Below are positions 11,201 through 22,029 of a stretch of DNA of 64,000 nucleotides, piece after piece (the first letter of the stretch is position 1; every line of letters starts with the position of its first letter). The notes beneath the pieces are model-generated. The model saw nothing but the letters and a program-made list of their open reading frames with translations, ran no database searches and was not told where the DNA came from. Origin of the DNA: Amoebophrya sp. A120 (taxonomy: Eukaryota; Sar; Dinophyceae; Syndiniales; Amoebophryaceae). Made by a program: the position numbers and the translations under genes. The stretch lies in NCBI GenBank assembly GCA_905178155.1, contig CAJINV010000003.1, forward strand, positions 9,059,979-9,123,978, in the 5' to 3' direction.

Positions 11201-14200
11201 TCACTCGTTTGAAGCGGCGAAGTCGATAGCGTGTTTCGAATACCAACTCGCAAGCAAATCGGCCTCGACCCACTCCTTGTTTGTGTCGCGATTCTCAAAC
11301 ATGTGCAGTGTGCTGTCGGCCTCCGCGAGAGACATGACGACGAACTTGAGCGGTTCTTCATCAAACTCCTCGTCAAGTACTGACGTGCTGCTCTCAACAT
11401 CATAATTGTCAACATTCGGACTAGTAGAGGTAGTTGCACTTCTCGCTGTGCCACCAGTGTCTGGAGGTTCTTGCGTCGAAGCGGCTGCGGCTGCTGCGAG
11501 TCGACCACTAATAGTGCTGGCTATGGTCCTCGTGCTGGATCGCGTTCTCCTACTATTTGCCACCAACTGCACCGCAGCACGGATGGCATTTCTAACCTGC
11601 TCCACGTCTTTTTCCTCGACGGCCAGTATGGCGCGGATGTTCAAACGATTGGCCCACTTTTCGCAACGCATCAGCATGTGCAGTTCGGTGTGGAGAAGCC
11701 GTCGCTTGAAGCCCGCCCAGGTTGTCAATTTGAATCTCTCCTTGAAGAGCAAGCTCTGGTCGTCCGCAGCCCCATGCAAGTCCACCACATCGGCCAAGAC
11801 CATAACCGGCACACTGCCCGGACCTAGATTGCGAGACAGATTGGTCACGGCAGTCGCATTGGCCTCGCGCGCAACCCCACCGAACCGGTTCTGCCAGCCG
11901 TGGGCAGCGCGACCGGCGTTCTTCAATGCGTATTGTCTTGAAACGTCCCACATTTGTACGTTTTCGCCTTTCCCCGTGCACCGGGACATCTTAAAAGAGA
12001 GCGGCGCCGCTATCCTATAGTTAAAACGTGGCTCCCACCCCAGGAGAGTCAAGATCGATGAGAACTTTGCGAACACAAATCTTCCAGATGAAGTTTTAAA
12101 GCCTGTTCTTGCGCATGAGCATGACAAGTTGGGGCTCTACTCAGTATGCTGGTTGTGTTTGGCTAGTGCAGCCGCATCAAAAATCGATCATCTTATCTTC
12201 AGTAGAGCATCTTCACAAGTTCTCACATAGCATTAGATAATGGCCGTTATTATGTTGGGGATGCGCATGACAAACATTCTACTTACTAGATATGTTTCTT
12301 TAGCTTTTTAATGCATATATTGCAGTGCAAAACTAAAATAGCAGTTTAAGTAGGTCACTGCACCACGTAGCTGGAGCGAACTGCGAGAGGGTAAGATGCT
12401 TAGCCTGTAAATTTGATACAACTCTGGGGTGAAAAGGACGTTTGTGCACTACATGATAGAAGCGGCCACAACGAGCTCGCGGTTGTCGAAAGTCCTGCTG
12501 TGGCCCTTCCCCAAGTTGGACGCTCCGGACATCTGCGCCCGCTCACCACCAGCATAGTCAATCCCCTTTCGTTCGAGGAACAGGGTTCCGCTCAGCTGCG
12601 CGTTGGTAAAGAGAATCGCAGACACTACGTGGTAAATGGCTACCCCGGCAAGCGCCCAAGGCCGCGGAAAAGCCAGGTCCGCACTTTTGGGCCTGACCAG
12701 CTCCAGAGCCCGACTCGTAACCGGAGGGGAGTGCGCGAACATGTCGCTCTCATATTCAGTGTATAGGTCCACCACTCTTTGCACAGTAGCATTTATTATC
12801 CGGGAGTGCGCCAGAGGTGGAAGCCGGGAGTGCGCTTGCATGGTTGAGAACGCAAGTGAGTAGTATTTGTCGTCCAGGTATGGCGGACATCGCACAAAAA
12901 AAACATTTCTGCTTCACTGTAGTATGAAGGTCGCGCCCGGAGGGCGATATTGGTAACCAAATGCGTGCGCGAAAATCTAACCAGCGCGAAAGCCTAACCA
13001 GCCGCGCGGCGAAAGCGCGGCCCTGCGGGCCGCGCTTTGGCGCTATTTATTTTTGATTACAGTCCCACTCCTTCGTCTTCAAGCCCCCCGCATGAGAAAC
13101 TGGCCCCCTGGCCAGGAAGGTTTCTGGGTCATCGGTGGCTTCCGGATTTCTATTCAAAGCGTATCGCAGGAGCCTGCGATACGCATTGAATGCAAAGTCC
13201 GGCTATGTGGCAGCGGGGCATCCTTTTTAGCCCCTGCATGACAAACTGGCCCCCTGGCCCGGGAGGTATGTTGCCGGGGGGAGGGCTTGAACGGGGCATC
13301 CTTTCTAGCCCCCTGCATGACAAACTGGCCCCTCGTCCCGAAAGGTATGCGGAAGGCCGAAAACCCGCGAACCCTTCCGGGCCACCAAAATCGGCCATTT
13401 CAGACCCGGGGAAGATGCAGAATTTCTGCCCACAACCCAGAGCAAATGCGGACTTTGTGACATGCCTCCGCCCGCTTCTAGTGCGATTTTTTTTCCCCAA
13501 TCGCGATGGTATGGCGCAAGCGCGCGCCCGCCGGACCGCCCTTGGTGGCCAGTTTCTAAGCCTGCCGGGGGTTCTCGATTTCTTTTAATTTTCGCGTTTT
13601 TTTCTGGTTTCTAAGTGGCCCGGGGGACCTGCACATTTTCACCGACCGCAGCTGACTGGCAGTTTTCAAGCCTGCGGAGGGATTGCGCTTTTGCGCAATT
13701 TTTCATCTTTTTATATTTTCCAAGTGGCCCGGGCGACCTGGACATTTTCACCGCCCCCACCTTGGTGGAAGTTTTGAAGCCTGCGGAGGGATTGCGCTTT
13801 TGCGCAATTTCTCATCTTTTCCCATTTTCCAAGTGGCCCGGGTGATCTGGACAAAATCCGACGATTGCCTCCACCCACGTTATGACGCATTTTTTTGCCA
13901 TTTTTTTCAAACTTTTTCCAGTTACGAAGCGGCCCAAGGCTTCCGGACAGGTCGCGGGCCTGCTGCTCCAACGCAGCTGGCCAGCGGGCGGAGCAAAAAA
14001 TAGTCCGTCTCTTTTTCAGATATCAAGTGGGCTAAACCGCAAAAATACTCTTTTTTCACCTTCTCCCGCTTGGTTTCTGCCGTTTTTGCGACATTTTTGA
14101 CCTCCTGGCCATTTTCCCATCTGGTCCGCTTTTTTTCCCTTCTCCCGCTTCATTTCTGGCCATTTCCCTGACCTTCACGCCTCCCGGCGGTTGCCCTATA

Positions 14201-16034
14201 TGGTAACGGCAACTGCCTTCGCGCTGCGTTTGCTAAGCAATATCGCAAGCGCGCAGAGCGCGCGCGCCGGCTTCGTGGGCCGGCGCGCGCTCTGCGCGCG
14301 CGCGCGCACGCATTTGGTTACCAGATCAGGGGTTTTGATGCAAGTTTTGCATGAGATCATATTCAACATCAACATTTAGTTTTAAATTAGGAACCTAGTA
14401 AAATACATCCTTTGTCGTCGTTTTGTATATTTAGCAACACAAACGCTCGCAGCCACTTTAGTGGAGTTTGGAGATTCTTTATTTAAGGCCAAGCATCGAG
14501 CTTGTGCTTGGCGTAGATCCTCGCGCCCAATCTAAGAGCTACTTTGAAGGGTTTGCGTATTTTTTCCCACGCGGCACACGCCGCGTGGATTGGTTCTTAG
14601 CAACTGCAACACAAACGCTCCGATGTTGTACTTGAGTAGTTCCCTTCTGTGCATCCAAGGCTTACAGTGAAGATGAAGCAGAAGATTTTTCGAAATACGA
14701 TAGCGGATCACGCGACTCATGCTGATAGTAGGAATGGTAAAGAACGCCGTAGTCTTCGTACCTCTCTCCATTAGTGGCAATTGGACTGCGCTTCAACACT
14801 TCCCAGTATTTCCGCGCCAGGTTCCGCGCCATCACCTCGTCCACGACAACAAAAAATTGCTCTTCCCTTTTGATGGTTTTCTCCAGGAGAGCTTCCTGGT
14901 CGTGGTCGAACACTCCCGCCGGCACGCACACGGGTCGCAAGACTTGGGCTTGACCGTTCTGGTGGCCGTCACTCCCCCCCCCTCTTTTTTCGCCCCATCG
15001 TCTGCATGATCATCTGCCTGGGATACAACAGTCGCCGAGCGCAAAATACCGGAGATGGAACCAGTTGAACAGAACTCCCGGCCTTTGCTGGTTGCATTTT
15101 TCATATCCTCGTCACCACCATTCTCACCACCGCCCCGTCCTTCCAGTGAGCATGGACAATCCAATTGCCACTGAAGGACCTGCAGGGTGATCTTCGAGGA
15201 TTTCGTCGCTGTCGCTGATGAACTACTGTTGAGATAATGATTGCGCGGAAGAAGGAGCTCTGCGTTAGCGACCCGGAGTTTCTCTGCGAGGGGATTTTTC
15301 TGTCTCACAAAATCGCAGATCTCGTTCTTGCATACGGACGAGGATGTTGTTGTCGCACCAATTACCGCCGACGTGGTCCCGCTTTTTACTGGCGTTCTGA
15401 GCCGAAAACTATGTTCGTACGCCCGTGGCTTGTAGTTCCCCTGATTCAGCCCTTCGTTGCTTGTTCTACTTGCCGTTGCTGTGGCTTCGTCTTCAGGGGA
15501 AAAGTAAGAGGACTGCTCCTCCTCGTCTTGATCGTGCTGCCCTTGGTCGATGTCCATATCTGTTTTAGTATTCGTCTCCTCACCTTGGACAGCACCATAC
15601 TGGTCCACGCCCACCTCCACAGACTGTAGTACGAAACTTTGTGGACGGGCAGAAGTAGGAATCTTCGCAGCGTGGGATCCCTGCTTCTGCCGCCTGCTTG
15701 CAGCCTCTACAAGCAGTGAGCAGCTCTTTACTCTGGCGCCTAAAAAGGGGAGTAGTACGAAGATGCCGCTCATCTTTTGGACGAGAGTCGTGGTGCACAG
15801 CAGGACGAGAGCGATGCAGGAACAAGAGAACGAAGTCGCTCGGTGTTCGTGACGAGGGGCCATCTTTAACGGGCGTGCTCTTCGTCCACAACCCGCTTGA
15901 AGGCTCGCGAGGACCCGGACGGCCGGCATCATCATGTTCATGGATGCAGAAGCTGATTTTTTCCAGTTCTGGTTCTTTCGCCTTGAGTCAAAGAAAATGG
16001 CTACGGATAAATTAATCCTCGATATTAGCTCCAT
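11201..16034 (-). CDS. hypothetical multi-exon membrane protein
   Basis: Predicted exons are 16034-14666, 12908-12453 and 12014-11201. Both introns are GT-AG with matching phase: 12909-14665 (1757 bp, donor GTAAGC) and 12015-12452 (438 bp). The N-terminal region has a hydrophobic segment (CIALVLLCTTTLV) that looks like a signal anchor, followed by an acidic Ser/Thr-rich region. A second hydrophobic segment, ALAGVAIYHVVSAILF, lies in exon 2. Exon 1 needs one frame change at a run of nine C (14974-14982, plus strand). Before it the frame reads DDGAKKEGGG; after it a well-formed frame reads VCVPAGVFDHDQEALLEK to YFEKSSASSS. The long intron contains the 1.37-kb inverted-repeat element. I do not recognise the family. 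The start at the ATG at 16034 is a choice among several in-frame ATGs. Confidence 0.55.
12952..14322. mobile_element. 1.37-kb inverted-repeat element in an intron
   Basis: The left end GGTAACCAAATGCGTGCGCG (12952-12971) is repeated exactly, inverted, at the right end (14303-14322), giving 20-bp perfect terminal inverted repeats. Just inside each end is a strong GC hairpin: 13012-13035 (GCGCGGCCC stem) and 14250-14300 (a stem of about 23 bp). The interior contains direct repeats: three copies of an ACTGGCCCC-containing unit near 13090, 13230 and 13316, and two copies of a roughly 120-bp unit starting AAGTGGCCCGGG near 13613 and 13732. No transposase frame is seen, so it would be a non-autonomous DNA element. 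A target duplication is not clear. It lies wholly within the predicted intron 12909-14665. Confidence 0.75.
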
Positions 16035-16553
16035 CTTCACCTCGATCAATTCACGTTTCGGCAGGGCAATACACCGTGGCCATCCACCTCGTCACTTCAT
16101 GCACTGCTTCACTCGCGGGAATCGATGAACACGAACCGAAACAGTAAGTAAAGGGCTTAATAAAGCTCATTCCTCGACATCTTCACCGACCAAAATTCAG
16201 GCTCTCCTCGCTCCTGATGTGAATATCGATTCATTGGTCGATTAAATTTAAAAGGAACGGAACGCATAAGCATAAGGAAGACGAATCCGCGCTCGCTTGC
16301 CTCAAGCACGAGGACGAGCACCTCCTGCTCCTCTGTGGGCGCATTACAACCTGACCACTCACAGCACCCGCCTCGCTTCAACCCAGAAAGAGAGGAGGTT
16401 TCTTTTGAGCAACATAAGCTGTAGGTAAAATCTTTTCTTGCTGTGCGTCAGTCTTGAGGACGTGCATCTTCTCGCGTTGAGGCTGCTGCTGCCATGTTTG
16501 GCTGTGAATCTTGTTGATGAAAACAAAATGAAGATGGAGATGAATAAATTGTA
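16035..16553. other. intergenic
   Basis: About 520 bp between the membrane-protein gene and the dehydrogenase stop codon. I see no convincing coding frame, repeat or RNA. It may contain the 3' untranslated region of the dehydrogenase gene. Confidence 0.5.
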
Positions 16554-18740
16554 TCAATAAGGATCCTCCGGTGGCGCCCTGATGACGCGTTGCTCGATCG
16601 TCTCGAGGACAGAACACCACTCGATACTAGGAATTACTTCAGGTTCAGCTGTATTCTTGTTCTGCGATTCCGCGGAAAATCCTGAGCCGGCGCTTTTCCC
16701 GTCTATGGCAGCCTGTTTAACGACGGATTTTTCCTGCTCGATCATGTTCCGCAGCATCAGGTCAAGTAACGGCAGCTCGGGTTTTCCGTTCGCAAGATTC
16801 CGCTCCGTATCTGCCATCTGCAGCGTCCGCATCAGTCGCAAATCCTTCAGTGCAACCGACAGATCGGCCCCGATTGGCGGCGTACGAAACTCGCGCTTGA
16901 CTAGCTTGCCAGCGTACACGTCGGTAATTGCGCCAGGCAGCACCCCACCCTGCGTGAAATCCAGTAAACGGTCCCGCTCGATGCCAGCCGCGTCCAACAG
17001 ACACAGACATTCGCCGAGTAGCTCGCCCAGCCCATACACGAGAAAATTCGTACAGATTTTGTACTTGGCCGAGGCCTATCAACTGTAAAAATGTCTGGGT
17101 CTGGAAGATTCCGGGATTTGTGATGCATATTTTCCATGAGCCATGATGTCTGTGATGCATGCCGTAGCATCACAGATTTTTAGAGGGCTTTGTGATACCT
17201 CTACCGCATGAGAAATGCCCTCTCCGCGTAACACAAACTGGATTCCTGTTATTGGTTATGCAATACAGATTTCTTTGGAGGAATCCAAAGAGAGCATGAC
17301 AAGTTGCAATCTTCCAGACCCAGACATTTTTGCAATCCATAAGGCCGTCGCGTCCAAATCCGACACTACTCGGCTGAGCCGCGAAAAGCAGGGCGCGACC
17401 TTCTCCCGGACGTACGCAGCCGCGTCTGGTTCTTCGGACGAGATCCAGGAACAGAGCAGCCGTTTTGCAGCGTGCTCGGGCCGCCCGGTCACTGAACAGT
17501 TCACAAATTGTGCGTCCTTTGCCTTGGCGGTCCGGGACGTGATGCGCGCCACTGTCTCCGGTGAGACGGTTGCACAGTTGATAAGCAGCATGCTCACCAG
17601 CCTTTTTCTTCCTTCTTGCTCTGCTACTGCTGCTGCACCTACTCCTGGCGAAGCGGATGTTGACGAACTGCTTTTATTTGCGTTGTGTGCGTGATCGGCA
17701 GCGAGAGCGACATCATCATCTCCTGGGCTTCTACTATAATCCGCAGAACATAAATTCTCTACTTGATGTTCGGCGACCTTATCTGACCCGTCGTTCTCTT
17801 GTTGACTTCCGGTATAATTACGCTCAGAAGCAATTGATGAAGACGCTGCTCGATTTAAGCTTATTGCGTAGTCCTCGTCCTGCTCCTGCTCCTGCTTCAT
17901 TAAGGCATGCACCATCTTTGTTCGCCCATAATCATCCCAATTGTCGAGGGCACGGAACATCAACTCCTGCGTAGCTCCGTCTCCATGTAACATGAAGACA
18001 ACAACCTGGCACGCTCCGATGAGCTCGTCAAGCGTTTCGTGCGCAAAAATCCGGACGCGTCGGGACACTCGAGGTTCGCGGGATTATCAGAAGAAAAAAG
18101 TGTTACAGTTTTGACACACTTGCTGTCCGCCATCAGCAACACGGATTTTTTCTGCATATATAGAGAAAACTTTAAATGCAGAGATCATGAGGGAACTCAC
18201 GGATGAAACTAGGCTCCTTAGTCTATCCGGCATAAGAGACCTCGTTTGTCTTGCCTAATCTGCAATACCATGTGTAGCTGTAAACACTTTTTTCCTTGCA
18301 TAGGGATGCCAATTGGTCCAATAACTGCTTCAACTCCTGCGTCTTCGCACCGGTGCGGTTGTACAGGTGGACCTCCCTGAATGTGCCGTGCTCGAAGTAT
18401 CAAGTGTAAAAACGTCCCCACCCCAGAGTTGTGATGCAGATTTGCAATAACAGGAACATTTGTAATGCGCATCTCCATGAGAGGCGTTTCTAGTCGTGTT
18501 TTGGGATTTGTAATGCTGTAACCAGGATAAGCAGATGGATTTGTGATGCGCTTTTCCTTGCTAACCTGCACTACACTACGGACTGCAACTTGTGATGCGT
18601 GAGTCCCAAAACTTCTAGGTTTGTGTTGCAAAATCCCCAGGTTGACTCTGGGGTGGGGATGTTTTTACACAGGATACGAAGAGATTGCGGGCCATAGCAG
18701 AGCCCATCGCACCAAGACCCACAAACCCCAGGCTTGTCAT
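16554..18740 (-). CDS. 3-hydroxyisobutyrate dehydrogenase-like enzyme
   Basis: An NAD(P)-dependent beta-hydroxyacid dehydrogenase of the 6PGDH/HIBADH superfamily. Exon 1 (18740-18677) encodes the Rossmann nucleotide-binding loop FVGLGAMGSAMARNLF. Excising an introner continues to EHGTFREVHLYNRT, the next strand of the fold. Later exons give VVVFMLHGDG, then the substrate-side motif LINCATVSPETVARI and SVTGRPEHAA. A second introner is removed to reach KYKICTNFLVYGLGE, where the Lys is the conserved catalytic residue (K-x3-N), and then the all-alpha C-terminal domain (VALKDLRL, LPLLDLML). About 95 low-complexity residues interrupt the N-terminal domain after RALDNWDD. The junctions between 18288 and 18067 are not resolved; at least one short exon (SVLLMADSK) lies there. 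The family acts on 3-hydroxyisobutyrate, tartronate semialdehyde or related acids; the substrate here is unknown. Confidence 0.85.
17077..17341 (-). mobile_element. introner element, family 1
   Basis: 265-bp element. The left end TATCAACTGTAAAAATGTC and the right end CATTTTTGCAATCCATA are inverted copies with the GTCTGGGTCTGGAAGATT signature inside. The 5-bp duplication AGGCC is at 17072-17076 and 17342-17346. Excision with one copy joins DLDATA to SAKYKICTNF in the dehydrogenase, exactly where the family expects continuity. Sliding inside the duplication allows a GC-AG intron on the sense strand. The interior is in the opposite orientation to the copies at 621 and 55664. Confidence 0.93.
18398..18676 (-). 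mobile_element. introner element, family 2
   Basis: 279-bp element. The left end TATCAAGTGTAAAAACGTCC with CCACCCCAGAG inside, and the right end CTCTGGGGTGGGG then ATGTTTTTACACAGGATA, are inverted copies. The duplication CGAAG is at 18393-18397 and 18677-18681. Removal joins GSAMARNLF to EHGTFREVHLYNRT within the dehydrogenase Rossmann domain, which matches the family spacing. No slide within the duplication gives an AG acceptor; the best is GT-TC. The interior shares TCTAGTCGTGTTTTG and ACTACACTACG with the copy at 32282-32561. Confidence 0.93.
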
Positions 18741-19444
18741 CCTTCCAGTTTATCGAAAAGTAGATCAAACTAAAAAAATCCAAACGCGAGCAGGGCACAG
18801 TGATTATATCTGGATCTGATTCTGAAGTGGGGACTCACTTAATTGCAACGACCACGGTGATGGTTCTCGCGCTCGAAGAAGTTGTTGGGCGTTACTAAGA
18901 TCCAGTCTCGGGGGGGGATGGGCGGCGCCAGCTTGACTGCTTTTCACAGAAGAAACCAAGGGAGGCGGAGCGGGTCACCTAACTCCTACGCCCTCACCCG
19001 GGTCGGGGGGGCTTTTCGATTCCAGATGTTGGAGCCCCCCCGAACCAAAAAGCCAAAGCGTTAAGGCGGCCCGCAAATAGCACACTGACAATTTTTTCGG
19101 AGCGGAGGGGCATGAAGATATTCCCTTGCTGGCTTGGTGCTGTCATACGTCACAAACCACCCCGGCCTCGGAGCTCCTGCTCGGCCGGGTTGCTCGATGA
19201 AAATGCGCATAAATCTTGTTGTATACAGATCTGGCCGTCACGGGTGCAAGGAACACTTAACGCAGTCGGCGCCGACGCTGAGCTGCTGGCGTCGTAAAGC
19301 CTGTGCGTCACGGACACTGTGGCGCTCTCACTTGATATGAGATGATCTTCGCAGCATTGCGATATAGTAAGTAAGTAAGTAATAAATGAAAATGCGCGTC
19401 GTCTTCCTTGTTCCGATCGAATAAATACAAATAGCTGCGTCGTT
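18741..19444. other. intergenic
   Basis: About 700 bp upstream of the dehydrogenase start and downstream of the JmjC stop. It contains a G-rich stretch near 18900-19030 and a short AGTA tetranucleotide run at 19367-19382. No coding frame is accepted. Confidence 0.5.
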
Positions 19445-22029
19445 TCATCTGGGAGGTTCTTCATTCGGTATTTCATCTTCTGCATCTTCTGCTGACAACG
19501 AGGTCAGAGTTGCTTGTGATCTCGATGCTCCTGTCCGAGCTCGTTCAATCCCTGAAAGGTACTCTTTTGCATGGGAAGCTAGCAAGGTATGCACATCGGT
19601 TTGACTGATGGCGTAAAGGAGCGCCTCCGCCGCCCTGTTTGGCGTGACCGAGGACCCAATCGCCGACGCTAAGGCGGAGACTTCCTCCTCTGCGCGGCGG
19701 CCGAACGGGCCCTGGCCTTCGGCCTCGTCCGTGGATTGTTCTAGAGACCACCAGTGGGATTCGTCCTCGTCCAGTTCTTCGCTTGTTACGCCTACCCCGC
19801 GTGCAGCTGCGGGGGGAGCGCCCTCCTCGAACCTACACGTGGTAGAGAAATCACATTCAGATGTTGAAAGCATCTCCTCGTCGCGGAGATTCGATGTACA
19901 TGTAGTTTGAAGATCCCCTCGCTGAAAAAATTGTTGCCGCAACTCTTGGAGGGGCTGGTCATACCGTGTTGCAACAGAGCCGACGAGGCACCGCGAAATT
20001 TGTTCCCCCAGTTGCGCGTCTGCATCGCTCTGGTGCTGCAGCCATTGATTGATGCTGACGCAATTCGGGGAGAGCGCTACTGTGGAGTGCCACCAACGGT
20101 GCGGCACAAATAGCAAGTCGCCTGGTTCTAGCGTAGCCATGTAAGCATTTGGAGTTTCAGCACCGCGGCAAGCGTTATTTGCCGCACTCACGTACTCCTC
20201 AAAGCAGTTTCCAGACCGGGGGTGAGCAAATACAGTACTTTCCTCGAAAGGCAGTCGCGTTTCGAACACGTTTTTACATGAAGATCTGAGCACAGAACAT
20301 GTTCCACCCAGAGCCGTGCTGCTCCTCCTCTTCTTGCTCCCGACGGCGACAGGGGGCAAGAGGAGCCACTTCTTCTGACCACAAACCTGCAGCACAAAGT
20401 TCACACCGTAAATGTCCTGACGTATGAGAGGACACAGTGATCATACTTACTTAGTTGTCTGCGGTCTTTTCAAAAAAGCGCATTCAATATGCGCATAGTT
20501 ATATCGAAAAGCAGGGACCGGCAAAACAGCTGCGCGACCTGTTCAACTTAGCTTGTTATCATTGACGTTGAAGTAGATATTACGTGTACAACAACCATAT
20601 CGATATCATATTCATGCTGCACACTATCATCTAAGTAATACACGACTACAAAAAAAGATGAGCATGAACTAGGATGGCACTCTTCTCCTTTCATACGATG
20701 CAGACGCGTACTGCTGCCACGATCCCCGCACCACAGGACCGGCAACGATTCAGGAGCCGGAACCTTCGTGAGAGCGGCCGCTTCTCGCTGGGCAAAAATA
20801 TGCTTGAATAAGCTCAACTGAAAATCTTGAAGGCGGTTTCTGAGCGTACTATCCCTCCGGGCGGTCGTCCTCGTCGCATCACCCTCCAAGCACGTCTCGA
20901 GGTGGACGTAGTCCATATATGAAAACGATACCACCGGAGCAGTATCAGGATCCCTCTCGCGGTTGTTCCCATTGGCAATCTTATCTGGATCACCTCCGTC
21001 CGATGCGCCGATCTCCTGGTCAGTTGCGACGCTCGCGCCGTCTACTTCATCGTGATAAGGCATACCCCGTTCTGGAAGTCCCAATTTTTCATCATCGCAA
21101 CTGCAACATCGGCTGGAGTCTGAGACATGTCGTGTTCGATTATCGCATGTAGTTGTAGCCCCCGCCGCGTAGGTTGTAGAGCTGACAACAGTGGCACCAT
21201 GTTGAGAATCCAACTTCATCATCAACTTTCGGCTTCTAGTAGAGTCATGCAACAAGCTGCTGCCCAAGTAGCTTTTCACCTTTACCTTCGAACGCTTATC
21301 GCACATATGCTCCCATGGCTGATATTGACGCCAGGAGAAACACATGTCGTGAGGTCGCACGCAATTATGCGCCTCATTCCGTCGTGGCCCCTCAGCATTT
21401 TTGCCTTCGCAGGCAAGAGCACCGCCAGCGCCCGGGTGCGGACACTTAGTTCCTCCTCGTCCGGGATCATCGGGAGCTAGCGCTAAACCTATAATTTGTT
21501 CCCGTGTGACCGGGGCGGAGACCGTCCTACGTGAGCGCGGCGTGTCGGCAAATTGTCCCGCATCCGTTTCCGTTGCGTGACGACGGCGGTCCATGTCGCA
21601 CGCTTCGCTGGAACATCCTTCTCTCCTCTGGCGCTTTCGGCATGGTCCGCTATTGCTTTCATGTTGATGATCTTCTTCTTGTCGAGTGCTTTTTGGTTTT
21701 TCACACGTAGGCGCGCAACTGCTGCACCTTGTGACAGAATCAGAAATACAACCTCTTGGAGCATTATTATGTTGGTAGCCTGCTTCTTTATTTCTCAACA
21801 TCTTATCATCGTTTCTTACAACGTTCGAACTCCACTTTCGACAGGAGGCTTCTGCGTCCGCAGGGAGCAACGCATGGAGAGCCCACGCAGCTGACTCTGG
21901 GTCGCGTCGATATCCACGAATCACAAAAGGAGTTGCAGCATCAGCGAGCCCCGAATCTTCCTGGCCACCCCCGGCTTCTTGCGTCCATTTCCGAGAGGGG
22001 ACATCGATCACACTCATCATGGTCAACAT
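19445..22029 (-). CDS. JmjC / cupin-8 type oxygenase-like protein
   Basis: Exon 1 (from the ATG at 22029) has the opening motif TPFVIRGYRRD typical of cupin-8/JmjC proteins, then about 300 residues of Cys- and Arg-rich insertion, then SFSYMDYVHLE and LPVLWCGDRGSSTRLH. The second exon reads DIYGVNFVLQVCGQKKWLLLPP, later LEPGDLLFVPHRWWHSTVAL and SINQWLQH. Together these fit the 2-oxoglutarate/Fe(II) double-stranded beta-helix fold. The iron ligands would be H-x-D across the exon junction and the His of WWHSTV. Joining 22029-20696 to 20417-19445 gives LHRD and 768 residues in frame, but that junction is not GT-AG. Relatives hydroxylate proteins, histones or tRNA; the substrate here is unknown. 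The acidic C-terminal 150 residues are not recognised. Confidence 0.8.
20423..20695 (-). mobile_element. possible degenerate introner in the JmjC gene
   Basis: The intron needed to join the two JmjC halves begins TATGAAAGGAG on the sense strand and ends with the inverted counterpart CCTCTCATA, so the first 11 bases of the two ends pair with one mismatch. The length (273 bp) and the TAT...ATA ends match the introners elsewhere in the window. The flanking 5-mers (TGACG and CGATG, plus strand) agree at only three of five positions. Excising the element plus one flank restores an in-frame H-R-D motif. The interior does not obviously match the other copies, so this is tentative. Confidence 0.4.

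Noticed and set aside
13190-14003. Several plus-strand frames inside the 1.37-kb element, considered as a transposase
   Set aside because: They run through internal direct repeats, lack any DDE-type or other transposase motif, and are short.
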